13,492 bases of DNA from Candidatus Iainarchaeum sp. (GTDB taxonomy: Archaea; Iainarchaeota; Iainarchaeia; Iainarchaeales; Iainarchaeaceae): the NCBI GenBank assembly GCA_013331625.1, contig DUGC01000019.1:1-13492 (forward strand). Reading direction: 5' to 3'. The position numbers and the translations under genes are program-made. The notes beneath the pieces are model-generated. The model was not told the origin of the DNA. It saw only the letters and a program-made list of their open reading frames with translations, and searched no databases. This document shows positions 1 to 7,326 of this stretch, in pieces. How positions within the stretch are numbered: position 1 is the stretch's first letter; every line of letters starts with the position of its first letter.

Positions 1-142
1 TTTTTATCGCTTTTTGCCCGGTGATGGAGGGGGGAAGAATTGATTCCCCTTCGCACGTAAAGGCTGCAGAATATCCGGGGGGTTTTTCGCCTCGTTTAGT
101 GCCGGTACCATCACAGTTATGGTGGGTTTCAGTCAGGTTCAC
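1..142 (-). CDS. Partial unknown protein, N-terminal part only
   Basis: A minus-strand frame opens with GTG at 142-140, overlapping the TGA stop of the acetyltransferase gene (139-141) as GTGA. It stays open for 47 codons to the window edge. The same 4-bp overlap joins the two preceding genes, so this is probably the next gene of that operon. The peptide begins VNLTETHHNCDGTGTKRGE and is rich in Gly, Pro and charged residues, with two cysteines about 20 residues apart. I do not recognise the family. A competing 34-codon minus frame (ATG at 112-110) ends near position 6 and seems less likely because it lacks the operon-style overlap. Chance openness over 47 codons is not negligible, so this is only moderately supported. 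Confidence 0.42.
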   Translation of the reverse strand, partial: MNLTETHHNCDGTGTKRGEKPPGYSAAFTCEGESILPPSITGQKAIK

Positions 143-612
143 GCCACGTTCCCGTATCCATTGTCGCGTTCGGGTCTTGAGATCAGGATTTTTTCCCAGA
201 CCTCCACATCCGCGCCCTCGATTTTTTTGTCATGCATTCCCAAAAAACCGAATCCTGCCAGGGTGTAAAGCTTTTTTGCCCTCCCATTTCCAGATTTCAC
301 GAGCAGTGTGACACGCGGGTATCCTTTCACCTTGATGTAATCAAGGGCGTATTCCAAAAGCTCTTTTGCGTGGCCTTTCATGCGGTACTTTTCCCTGATT
401 GTAATCGCGTTTATGAGCGCGCCCTGCGGGCCGGTCTCCACTTCGACAAACCCTGCAAGTTCCTTTCCTATGATTTTTTTGAAAATGGCTATTTCGGGGC
501 TTTGCACGCGCTGGAAAATGTCCTCTTTTGAAAACCCCTTGTAGGCAAACTCGCCGGAAATGATCCGTTCAAGCGCGTCAACGTCGTCCTCGCTTGCCCG
601 CTCAATTGTCAT
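139..612 (-). CDS. GNAT-family N-acetyltransferase
   Basis: This 157-residue protein has the layout of a Gcn5-related N-acetyltransferase, which transfers an acetyl group from acetyl-CoA to an amine. The acetyl-CoA binding motif A is visible as RMKGHA (77-82), matching the family R/Q-x-x-G-x-A/G pattern after a beta strand (ALINAITI). Motif B is seen as NGRAKKLYTLAGFGFLG (109-125), where the Asn and Tyr-x-x-x-Gly-Phe are typical. Length is normal for a single-domain GNAT. The ATG at 612 overlaps the stop of the PIN gene as ATGA, which fixes the start and suggests translational coupling. The substrate cannot be read from sequence. A RimI-like protein acetyltransferase is possible, but small-molecule acetylation is equally open. 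Confidence 0.9.
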   Translation of the reverse strand: MTIERASEDDVDALERIISGEFAYKGFSKEDIFQRVQSPEIAIFKKIIGKELAGFVEVETGPQGALINAITIREKYRMKGHAKELLEYALDYIKVKGYPRVTLLVKSGNGRAKKLYTLAGFGFLGMHDKKIEGADVEVWEKILISRPERDNGYGNVA

Positions 613-1316
613 CCGCGCACCCTTGAGACAAACTTTTTGATTTCCTCAAATGAAACCGAGCAGCCAGCAAACTTTGCGGCATAGAGCGCAGCCTCGAGCG
701 CCTGCCTTGACTTGTGGACTTCCTTTTCAAACGAGCCGTCCTCATAGGCAAGTGAAATAAGCTCAACTGAGCGGAACACCTTGATATTGCCAAATCCGCG
801 GCGGAAGTATGATAACGAGTCGCGATCAAGCTTCACGTCGCACCGGTGCCTTTTGCGCAGGAAATTCCCGAGGGCTGAAGGCTCTTCAAGGAGCATCCTT
901 GTGGTCCTCTCATCGATCACAAGCACATCGCTGCCAAGCTCTTTTAGGAGAGCAAGTGTCTCTATCTCCCCGCGCTGCAGAAGTATTATCCGCCTGCCGG
1001 AGCAGCTGCAAAGGTCCCTTGTATGGCTTTCAATTTCATTGATCCTGCCCTCAAGTGCGGGAGTGGTGCCCGCAACCCTGATATACCCGTCCTCGACTGC
1101 GTCCCTGATCCTTACTGCGCTGAACTCGAAGCGCTTGATTGCAAGGGGTGTCGTGACGCTCTCGGCGTATACGCTTGCAGGGATGATGAATTCAATGCCC
1201 TCTTTTTCTGAAAGGTGGCGCAGCACGCGGATGAAGCAGTTGTCGGCAATGGTGATGATGCTGCTCGAATCGAGCACGAAGCTTTTTTTGCCATCATTTT
1301 CAGGCGCGTAGGTCAT
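609..1316 (-). CDS. PIN-domain protein, probable ribonuclease
   Basis: This 235-residue protein shows the acidic residues expected of a PIN-domain metal-dependent nuclease: Asp16 in FVLDSSSI, Glu52 in IPASVYAES, Glu117/119 in RGEIETLALLKEL, and Asp135 in VLVIDERTTRML. The strand-helix pattern of the first 150 residues also fits. PIN proteins usually cleave RNA as VapC toxins or in rRNA processing. There is no VapB-like gene beside it, it is longer than a typical VapC (about 130 residues), and it sits in a housekeeping-like operon, so a processing role is more likely than a toxin. A CSC motif (103-105) is present; its meaning is unknown. The C-terminal 80 residues are basic and helical and resemble nothing I recognise. 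Start and stop each overlap a neighbour by 4 bp. Confidence 0.78.
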   Translation of the reverse strand: MTYAPENDGKKSFVLDSSSIITIADNCFIRVLRHLSEKEGIEFIIPASVYAESVTTPLAIKRFEFSAVRIRDAVEDGYIRVAGTTPALEGRINEIESHTRDLCSCSGRRIILLQRGEIETLALLKELGSDVLVIDERTTRMLLEEPSALGNFLRKRHRCDVKLDRDSLSYFRRGFGNIKVFRSVELISLAYEDGSFEKEVHKSRQALEAALYAAKFAGCSVSFEEIKKFVSRVRG

Positions 1317-1867
1317 CTTCCAAGCACCTCGCGCAGAGATCTCATCCTCTCCTCAATCCCTTTTGTCACGGGCTGCTCGTCGTGTATCCTTGTGGCGCCG
1401 ATGTACCTTTGAAGCTCGACCCTGTCAGCGCCTGTGAGCCCGGCGGCGCTGTTGAGGCTCAGGCCCATCGCGTATGCAACCGATGCCTGCTTCATCTTCC
1501 CCTTCTCAAAAATGTTGCGCGCATAATTGCTCATCTCATCGTCAAATGCCTCTATCTTCCCGATTACGTTCTGCATGGCCCTGCTGAAATTGTTCTCATC
1601 GTTTTCCTGCGCTGCATCTTTTGCTGTCAGGAGGAATACGCGTATGCTCTCGGAAACTTTTGGCCATGCCCTGCTTGAGAGGAGGTGCTCTTTTGTGAGG
1701 ATTTTATATAACGCGTATGCTATTACTGAAGCAAGCGCCATGTTCCGGTCACTTTTCACGACTGCCTCTTCAATGAAGTCCTTTCCAAGTTCCTTGAGCC
1801 CTTGTGGCCTGCGCGATTCAAAGGCCGATACGAGGCTTGAAATGCGTGCGCCTGTTCCGCTTTCCAT
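1313..1867 (-). CDS. Unknown helical protein
   Basis: A 184-residue protein, first gene of the minus-strand operon that continues into the PIN and GNAT genes. It is predicted to be almost entirely alpha-helical and soluble, with no signal peptide or membrane segment. I see no motif that identifies a family. The ATG at 1867 lies 28 bp from the centre of an A/T element (AAATTAAATA on the minus strand, 1891-1900), which fits leaderless transcription, and no Shine-Dalgarno sequence is visible. Its stop overlaps the PIN gene start as ATGA, so the two products are likely made together and may act together. That is inference from context only. Confidence 0.82.
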   Translation of the reverse strand: MESGTGARISSLVSAFESRRPQGLKELGKDFIEEAVVKSDRNMALASVIAYALYKILTKEHLLSSRAWPKVSESIRVFLLTAKDAAQENDENNFSRAMQNVIGKIEAFDDEMSNYARNIFEKGKMKQASVAYAMGLSLNSAAGLTGADRVELQRYIGATRIHDEQPVTKGIEERMRSLREVLGR

Positions 1868-1888
1868 GCACTATTAATGGTGGTGCGG

Positions 1889-1903
1889 GATATTTAATTT
1901 ATC
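1889..1903 (-). promoter_or_regulatory. TATA-type promoter of the 1867-to-1 operon
   Basis: On the minus strand the run ATAAATTAAATATCC is centred about 28 bp before the ATG at 1867. This is the spacing expected when transcription starts at or next to the start codon. No ribosome binding site is seen between them. Confidence 0.5.
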
Positions 1904-1947
1904 GCAAAAATGCATGCCCATAATCTCAAAACAGGCAGAAATAAGAG

Positions 1948-1958
1948 GTTTTTTATTC
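1948..1958 (+). promoter_or_regulatory. TATA-type promoter of the surface-protein operon
   Basis: The run TTTTTTATT (1949-1957), preceded by purine-rich AAGAGG that could act as a BRE, is centred about 27 bp before the ATG at 1980. It fits a leaderless archaeal promoter. It is nearly back-to-back with the divergent promoter at 1889-1903. Confidence 0.45.
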
Positions 1959-1979
1959 TCAAAAGCTGTCTCTAAATAG

Positions 1980-3278
1980 ATGAAACGCCTCTATCTGCCG
2001 GCTTTTGCGCTTCTTTTAGCCACCTGTGCTTTCGCGGTTTCGAGCAATGATGCCGTGAACACCGTGATCACGTCAAACCATTTTGTCTATGAGGGCGAAA
2101 CCTATACCCCCCCAAATGTGGCGATAGAGTACGAGGATAAGTCCTACTGGGTCATTCCGGTGACTGCAGGCCAGAATGTAGTGACATATTTTCCTGTGGA
2201 AGCGCAAACCGGGCAGCTTTCGTCTTCGCGTGCCACAAACCGCGGCCTTTTCGGCCTTGCCGACGGGCTGCGCGAGCTGCAAAGGCTCAAGGGATCGATT
2301 TCATCAAATTCAGGGGTTGAGTGGATCTTCACGCAGACCTACCAGTCGTTTTTCAATGAAATGGCCCTTGAATTAAGTGACGGGGTTTACAAGCTGAATA
2401 CTGTGGAATCCACCCTGAAGTCTTCAGGGGTGGAGGTTGATGTTTCGGCCCTTCGCGTCCAGCTCAATTCGCTCTCTTCGGATGCTGCTGCAACCGCCTC
2501 AAAGATCTCTGCTGCAACGCAGGCTGAAAACGCGTTTGTCACTGAACCATCGTCCCTGGCTTTTTCAGCCCTTTCAGGTTCATTCGGCGAAGTTTTTGAT
2601 TCAATCAGCCAGATGCAGTCACAGTCCCTCATTTACAAAAGCGACCTTGATAAGCTTAAGCAGCAGATATCTGTTGCAAACACTGATGCCCAGACCAAGC
2701 AGCAGCTTTTTGCCCTGCTTGAAATGCCATCGCAGCTCTCATCGCTGCGCAGCTATAGCATCTATTCCACCCAGATAAAGGGCTCGATAGATTCGGCGTT
2801 TTCCGCAAGCTCGGTGCGGCTTGATTCGCTGCTTGCGGAATTTGACAACAGGATTTTGAAAAATGAATCCTATGGGCTGATTTTTGGCGAGAATGAAAAA
2901 ATAAGGAAGGAAACAGGGTTCCTCTCCCTTGCGGAAGCCAAGTCGGCAATACTTGCAAAGGAGAGCCGGCAGGCATGGGAGAACCAGCTCAAGGTAAGGG
3001 AGCTTGAGCAGGACTATTCGCGCGCCTCGAAATTTTATGACGAGCGCAACTTCGTGCAGGCAAAAAAGTCCGCCCAGAGCGCCATAGAAAATGCGGTTTC
3101 AGTTTACAAGGCAGGGAGAAAAAAGGAGGCAGCCCCTGCGGGGATTTCACAAGACCTTCTTTTCAAGGTTGCAGGCATCCTTGTGGTGCTCCTTGCCCTG
3201 CTCTATTTGTTCAACAACCGCGGGAAGCTAAAGGGCGCTCTCACAAGCCAGCCTGAGGGTGTTGACATTTATGGCTGA
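1980..3278 (+). CDS. Secreted coiled-coil protein with C-terminal membrane anchor
   Basis: This 432-residue protein starts with a clear signal peptide (MKRLYLPAFALLLATCAFA, cleavage probably after residue 19). Next comes a beta-rich domain of about 80 residues with several Tyr/Val strands. A long Ser/Ala/Gln/Leu-rich region (about 95-385) has repeated heptad-like spacing and reads as coiled coil. A single hydrophobic helix (about 393-411, KVAGILVVLLALLYLF) follows, then a short basic tail of about 20 residues. The topology is therefore outside bulk, one membrane anchor and a small cytoplasmic tail. I do not recognise a named family. It overlaps the next gene, another anchored surface protein, by 8 bp, so the two probably form a cell-surface pair. 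The start rests on the signal peptide and the TATA spacing. Confidence 0.88.
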   Translation: MKRLYLPAFALLLATCAFAVSSNDAVNTVITSNHFVYEGETYTPPNVAIEYEDKSYWVIPVTAGQNVVTYFPVEAQTGQLSSSRATNRGLFGLADGLRELQRLKGSISSNSGVEWIFTQTYQSFFNEMALELSDGVYKLNTVESTLKSSGVEVDVSALRVQLNSLSSDAAATASKISAATQAENAFVTEPSSLAFSALSGSFGEVFDSISQMQSQSLIYKSDLDKLKQQISVANTDAQTKQQLFALLEMPSQLSSLRSYSIYSTQIKGSIDSAFSASSVRLDSLLAEFDNRILKNESYGLIFGENEKIRKETGFLSLAEAKSAILAKESRQAWENQLKVRELEQDYSRASKFYDERNFVQAKKSAQSAIENAVSVYKAGRKKEAAPAGISQDLLFKVAGILVVLLALLYLFNNRGKLKGALTSQPEGVDIYG

Positions 3279-4194
3279 ATGGAAAATGGGCTGCAGGGCA
3301 CATGCATTGGTTTTTGCGTCAGTTTTCCTTTTGGCGCTTTTGCCGCATCCTGCTTTTTCCCAAGAGCTTGCAATGGGGTTTTCCGCTCTCGGGGATTCAA
3401 ACGGCACTTTTTATACCCTCGAACTCAGATATTACAAATTTATCGTTGTAAATACCTCGCAAAATGAGCTGCGCAATGTGAAGGTGCTGCTCAGGGCGCC
3501 TTTGGAATTTGCTTTTGTTGTTGACGGATCCCAAAGGCCGGAGCGCTCATATGAATTTGTGGCAATAAGGCCCGGGCAGGCGCTTGAGCGCACTTTTGAA
3601 CTCAAGGCCCTCTCTCCAACATCTGGCCAGGTGGAAATAAAGGCATTTTATGGCACCGGCCCGCAGCTCAATAACACTGCTTCCGTGCTTGTGCAGGCTA
3701 CAGATAGCGGCCTTGCACTTGACGCAAAACTGGATGGCGCTTCAGTTGTGCCTGGCAGGGAATCAGTGATTGATTTTACGCTAATAAACAGGTCTGGGCA
3801 GGCAATCACAAACATCCGCGCCGAGCTGTTTTCAGGCGCAAATGCCCAAATCCAGCCTCCCCCATTTGAAGTCCCGTCCCTGAATGCTGGTGAGGGCGTT
3901 AGCGGTAAAATGGCATTCGCGGTGCCGCAGGATATAGGGGAAGGGGATGTTGTATTGCGTGTCTTTTTTGATGATGCTTCCGGCGCCCATGCGCTGGAGA
4001 AGGCATTTCCCATAAAAGTTGAGGACAGGGGATTTGTCGTGCTTGCAATAATAATTGTGATTTTGCTGCTTGTGATAATCCATTTCTATAAAAAATATGC
4101 TGGAAAGGGCGGCGATTCCCGTCCTGAAGGGAAAGTGCACAAATCAACGGGGAAACCAGACGGGAAGTTTGCTCACGGGGATGGCGGGCATTAA
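3271..4194 (+). CDS. Membrane-anchored surface protein with beta-sandwich (CARDB/NEW3-like) repeats
   Basis: This 307-residue protein has a signal peptide (residues 1-30, probable cleavage AFS/QE). Two beta-rich domains of about 100 residues follow. Each carries the pattern seen in CARDB/NEW3-type Ig-like folds: VVNTSQNELRNVKVLLRAP with RPGQALERTFELKA, then DFTLINRSGQAITNIRAEL with LNAGEGVSGKMAFAV. A hydrophobic helix (about 250-270, FVVLAIIIVILLLVIIHF) and a charged, Gly/His-rich tail complete it. I chose the ATG at 3271 because GAGGGTG (3255-3261) is placed as a Shine-Dalgarno sequence 9 nt ahead; the in-frame GTG at 3259 lies inside that site. It overlaps the coiled-coil gene by 8 bp, indicating coupled translation. 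Such domains usually mediate protein or sugar contacts at the cell surface. The exact role is unknown. Confidence 0.88.
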   Translation: MAEWKMGCRAHALVFASVFLLALLPHPAFSQELAMGFSALGDSNGTFYTLELRYYKFIVVNTSQNELRNVKVLLRAPLEFAFVVDGSQRPERSYEFVAIRPGQALERTFELKALSPTSGQVEIKAFYGTGPQLNNTASVLVQATDSGLALDAKLDGASVVPGRESVIDFTLINRSGQAITNIRAELFSGANAQIQPPPFEVPSLNAGEGVSGKMAFAVPQDIGEGDVVLRVFFDDASGAHALEKAFPIKVEDRGFVVLAIIIVILLLVIIHFYKKYAGKGGDSRPEGKVHKSTGKPDGKFAHGDGGH

Positions 4195-4239
4195 AATGAA
4201 AAAGTTATATTGCAAATGCTGAAAACTCAGTGAATAATC

Positions 4240-4262
4240 AAAAAAAGGGTTGAATGATTTTT
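4240..4262. terminator. T-rich terminator region between convergent genes
   Basis: The 76 bp between the convergent genes ending at 4194 and 4271 hold T5 on the plus strand (4258-4262) and T7 on the minus strand (A7 at 4240-4246). Archaeal RNA polymerase stops at T-rich tracts without needing a strong hairpin, so each tract suits the gene reading into it. Confidence 0.45.
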
Positions 4263-4270
4263 ATTGCGGT

Positions 4271-5338
4271 TCATGCCGAAATCTCTATTATGTCCCCGTC
4301 TTGGAGCATGTGGTCTTTTGAGACGCGCTGCCCCGGGAATTTTGCCGAGCCCCATACGCGCGCGTACTTGAGGTTTTGGGCAATGTCCTTGTGCACGAAC
4401 TGCGCGACATCGCTTATCGTTGCGCCCTTTGCCAAAACGAGCGGATCGCTGTAATCGGGCTCGTTGCCCGGCTTTTTTGTATAGACAATTATCTTTTCAA
4501 GCAGCGAGAAAATGCTTTTGGCAAGCCCCTCATCGTTTTTCCAGCCGAATGTGCTCAGGAAAAGGCAGTTCTTGTAATCAAGCGTTTTGTCCATGGCTTC
4601 CAGCAGCTTTTCGCGCGTTGTAGGCTCTTCCAGAAGGACGCTTGCCTTGAAAATGTGCATCTGCTTGAGTATTTCGGCAAGCTCTTTTTCTGGCATCTGC
4701 AAAAACTGCTTTCCGCCTATTGTAATGCCGTTGAATTCGGTATCCTGCACAAATATCCTTGGCTTTTTGCGCTCAACTATGATCCCTACATTTGAAAGCT
4801 CCTTTATTATTGCCTGCTTTTCCTCCCCGGTCCTGTGCAATAGTATCAGGGCGTCGGCGTTGCGGCAAAGGCTCAGTAGCTGCGTGCCATTCGCCTTCCC
4901 CTGCGAGCTCCCCCCGATGAGTGCGGGCACTTCCACGAGCTGCACCTTTGCCCCCTTATAATCCATCATGCCGACCTCCGGTTTGGTTGTTGTAAACGGG
5001 TATGGCGCGACTTCGACCTCAACCCCGGTAATGGTTTTTAGCAGGAGGCTCTTTCCGGAATTCGGCATCCCGATGATTGCTATCTGGCCGTCCCCGTCCT
5101 TTTTCACGTTTAATGAGTAGCCTCCGCCCTTCTTTTTCGCCTGTTCCTTTTGCTTTTCGACTTCCTGCTTGAGCTTTGATATCTTGTAGGTGATTTCCGC
5201 AACAAGCTTTTCGCTCGCCTTGTGCTTTGGGGCATTTTTATACATCTCTTCAAGCCAGCGCAGCTTCTCTTCGGGCGTTTTTGCCGCCTGGTATTTGTCC
5301 TGCGCGTTGAAGAACTCCGGCCCCGGGTTTGTTGTCAT
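4271..5338 (-). CDS. DRG/Obg-like TGS-domain GTPase homologue with degenerate G3 and G4 motifs
   Basis: This 355-residue protein matches the developmentally regulated GTP-binding (DRG) layout. It has a charged helical N-terminus, a P-loop GMPNSGKS (90-97) and a G2 region PYPFTTTKP (112-120). A DRG-type insert follows (NVGIIVERKKPRIFVQ...NGITIGG), then IIVYTKKPG and a C-terminal TGS domain (about 293-355, ending HMLQDGDIIEISA). DRG proteins bind ribosomes and act in translation. Here the G3 motif DxPG reads EVPA (136-139), and the expected NKxD guanine-specificity motif is absent: the place reads CLFLSTFGWKNDEG and the segment is shortened. Base specificity and hydrolysis may therefore differ. 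The ATG at 5338 lies 29 bp from a TATA element, so the gene can be transcribed separately from the methyltransferase gene upstream. Confidence 0.88.
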   Translation of the reverse strand: MTTNPGPEFFNAQDKYQAAKTPEEKLRWLEEMYKNAPKHKASEKLVAEITYKISKLKQEVEKQKEQAKKKGGGYSLNVKKDGDGQIAIIGMPNSGKSLLLKTITGVEVEVAPYPFTTTKPEVGMMDYKGAKVQLVEVPALIGGSSQGKANGTQLLSLCRNADALILLHRTGEEKQAIIKELSNVGIIVERKKPRIFVQDTEFNGITIGGKQFLQMPEKELAEILKQMHIFKASVLLEEPTTREKLLEAMDKTLDYKNCLFLSTFGWKNDEGLAKSIFSLLEKIIVYTKKPGNEPDYSDPLVLAKGATISDVAQFVHKDIAQNLKYARVWGSAKFPGQRVSKDHMLQDGDIIEISA

Positions 5339-5360
5339 GATAACAAGTAACGGATGCTAA

Positions 5361-5375
5361 TCCTTATTAATATTA
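5361..5375 (-). promoter_or_regulatory. TATA-type promoter of the DRG-like gene
   Basis: On the minus strand AATATTAATAAGGA is centred about 29 bp before the ATG at 5338. The 91-bp gap to the upstream methyltransferase gene holds nothing else I can name. Confidence 0.45.
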
Positions 5376-5429
5376 CAAGAAAGCGCCCTCAATTCACAAC
5401 AAGCCGTGAGGCGGCAGATTGAATGTGCA

Positions 5430-6119
5430 TTATCGGCTTATTTTCCTGCACTCATACACCGCGATCTCTTCAAAAAATCCCCTTTTCCTTGCAAGGACGC
5501 TAAATTCCATGCCCTGTTCCCTGAGGGCCTGTTCGGTTTTCTTATATCCGTTGAAGTCTGTTTGCAAAAAGAAGCACCTGCCCCCTTCCCTTAGGTGTGA
5601 TGGCATCTGCGCAAGGAAGCGGCCTAGCACCTCCCTTCCCATCCTGCCCCCTCCGTCAAGGTCGGTGAACCTGATTTTTCCGCTTGCAACATATGGCGGG
5701 TTGAAAATGATCACTCCCGCCTTTTCAGGTATGGCGGAGAACAAATCGGATTTGCGGCAAATGACCCTGCCTTTAAGCCCCGAGTTCCTGCAGTTTTGGA
5801 GCGTGACACTGAGCGCCTCCCCATTGATATCGGCTGCAATGACCCTTGCAGCCCCCAGGAAGAGCGCATTGAGTGATTGCAATCCGGCGCCGCAGCCCAT
5901 GTCAATTACATTCTCCCCCTTGCCGATTTTCACGCATTCTGCAAGCAGATAAGAGTCGTCTGAAGGGTAATAAGTGGTTTTGCCGCAGTGGTATTCTTTT
6001 CCCGCAAAAAAGAATTTGAGGGGATTGTACCCTGTGCTGTTGGTGCGGCTGTCATCGCTGCTGTTATAGCTTTTTTTACTGTCCGGGGTTCGTGTCATTG
6101 CGGTTGGAGCACGCGGCAT
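5430..6119 (-). CDS. HemK2/Mtq2-type N5-glutamine methyltransferase
   Basis: This protein has the class I SAM-dependent fold with PSDDSYLL (52-59), the SAM-binding loop VIDMGCGAG (71-79), an acidic ribose-binding residue in AADIN (95-99) and the catalytic NPPY (140-143). NPPY is the signature of enzymes that methylate glutamine or adenine amides. The PSDDSYLL segment and compact size fit the archaeal/eukaryotic Mtq2 (HEMK2) type, which methylates the GGQ glutamine of release factor 1, usually with Trm112. No Trm112 gene is nearby. The first 35 residues are Ser/Asn-rich and atypical. ATG starts exist at 6119 and 6098, both inside the 3' end of the upstream thioredoxin gene, and neither has a convincing Shine-Dalgarno sequence, so the true start is uncertain. 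Confidence 0.88.
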   Translation of the reverse strand: MPRAPTAMTRTPDSKKSYNSSDDSRTNSTGYNPLKFFFAGKEYHCGKTTYYPSDDSYLLAECVKIGKGENVIDMGCGAGLQSLNALFLGAARVIAADINGEALSVTLQNCRNSGLKGRVICRKSDLFSAIPEKAGVIIFNPPYVASGKIRFTDLDGGGRMGREVLGRFLAQMPSHLREGGRCFFLQTDFNGYKKTEQALREQGMEFSVLARKRGFFEEIAVYECRKISR

Positions 6120-7257
6120 TTTCCGGGTGCATTGAGCAAAAAGAATCCTTCAGGTAATCAATGCCCGCTGTCTCGCGGCAGTCGATGAGGAATGTCCCCG
6201 GCCGCGTAATATTGAGTTCCTGTACTGTTTTCATTGCATTGTTGAGTATTACCCTGTTTGTATCAATGCATGTCACAAGCGCGTTTGCATCAAGGCCCGC
6301 CCTGTTGGCGGCCCTGTCAAGCTCAATTGGCGTGAGGGGGATTCCAAAGTGGTTGCTCAGGGTGCTGCAGCCAAATACTTCCGGGGTTGTGAGGATTGTC
6401 TCATCGCCCTTGAATGGGTTGTTGCAGTATATTCCTGCCATGGCTCTCTCAAGCTCGATGTATTTGCCCTGCTGCGAGGCGCATGAGAGGAACAGGTTGC
6501 CCCTTGAGGAATTGGCGTCCCATGATGCGTTTGTCTGCGCGTACGAAAACCTAATGTCAGTGCTTTGGTTGAAGTCGCGTATGAACTCGTGGAGCAGCGC
6601 CCTTTTTGAGGTGAATTCGGGCTGGTAATAATCGTCAAACTGCACTACTGTCGGCTTATCGGTGCTGCAAAATCCCGCTACTTTTTCAAGGAAGTACACC
6701 GGGTAATAGTAATTGTCATTGAGGTTGAGCTCTGGGGCGATATATGCGCCGGAGAGCTTTTTTATCAAATTGGCCTTGTCATCAAAGCTGCTTTTTGTGG
6801 TAGGGTAAAATTCCATTTTCTGCGCATCAATTATTGCCATCGGGGCCGTGTCAATCCGGTATTTGCTGATAAGGGCCTTTCCTTCCTGCGATGATGCCTC
6901 GACTTTCTTTAGCGTATAGGGTATCTGCCTGACTTTGAAAAGCTCCTCTATGGTGTTTGTCTCCCTGCATGACTTGCATGCGTCAGAATAAAGCATTGTT
7001 ATCGGCACTGTGCGGTACTGCACGTCATTGACCGCGTTGGTGTCATTGCCGTTTGGCTGCACCGGGGGCTTTATCAAGGTAATTGCAATTGCCGCCCCCG
7101 CCAAAATTCCCACGATAAGGAGCATGCCCAAAAGAACATATGGCGGCTTTGCGCCCTCATGCTTTGGTGCAGGGTTGCTGTCAAGGAATTTTTCCTTGCC
7201 CTCAGATATAGCCCCTGAAACCGTGTCAGGCTTTGCTTTTTGGGTGGTTGATGCCAT
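6076..7257 (-). CDS. Membrane-anchored thioredoxin / DsbA-like fusion protein
   Basis: A protein of 393 residues from the ATG at 7257. A GTG 9 nt upstream (7266) is in frame, but GTGAG (7262-7266) looks better as the Shine-Dalgarno sequence for the ATG. After a polar N-terminus there is one membrane helix (about 41-62, VLLGMLLIVGILAGAAIAITL), putting the rest outside the cell. The first domain is thioredoxin-like: ITMLYSDACKSC gives a CxxC at 94 and 97, and DTAPMAII supplies the cis-proline. The second (about 200-360) is DsbA-like: VVQFDDYYQPEF aligns with the usual FxDYxCPxC, and RPGTFLIDC with the cis-proline loop, but the active-site cysteines are gone. Other cysteines remain in this half. 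A role in extracytoplasmic disulfide chemistry is likely; the partner is unknown. Confidence 0.85.
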   Translation of the reverse strand: MASTTQKAKPDTVSGAISEGKEKFLDSNPAPKHEGAKPPYVLLGMLLIVGILAGAAIAITLIKPPVQPNGNDTNAVNDVQYRTVPITMLYSDACKSCRETNTIEELFKVRQIPYTLKKVEASSQEGKALISKYRIDTAPMAIIDAQKMEFYPTTKSSFDDKANLIKKLSGAYIAPELNLNDNYYYPVYFLEKVAGFCSTDKPTVVQFDDYYQPEFTSKRALLHEFIRDFNQSTDIRFSYAQTNASWDANSSRGNLFLSCASQQGKYIELERAMAGIYCNNPFKGDETILTTPEVFGCSTLSNHFGIPLTPIELDRAANRAGLDANALVTCIDTNRVILNNAMKTVQELNITRPGTFLIDCRETAGIDYLKDSFCSMHPENAACSNRNDTNPGQ

Positions 7258-7326
7258 ATAGCTCACGTATAAAGGTTTTTCCCTCTAGCCATTAGTATTG
7301 AGGATGTTTTTTAAAACGTGTTATTT

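Noticed and set aside
31..49. GGGGAA...TTCCCC hairpin as a terminator of the acetyltransferase operon
   Set aside because: The minus-strand frame remains open through it and no T tract follows on that strand, so it is more likely coding sequence.
21..311. A 96-codon plus-strand frame at the left edge
   Set aside because: It overlaps the acetyltransferase C-terminus antisense and has a low-complexity Pro/Arg/Phe content; no promoter or ribosome binding site is seen.
781..1311. A 176-codon plus-strand frame opposite the PIN gene
   Set aside because: It is a Ser/Arg-rich shadow of a clearly recognised minus-strand gene, as are the frames at 5419-5952, 8073-8591, 8898-9398 and 9890-10462.
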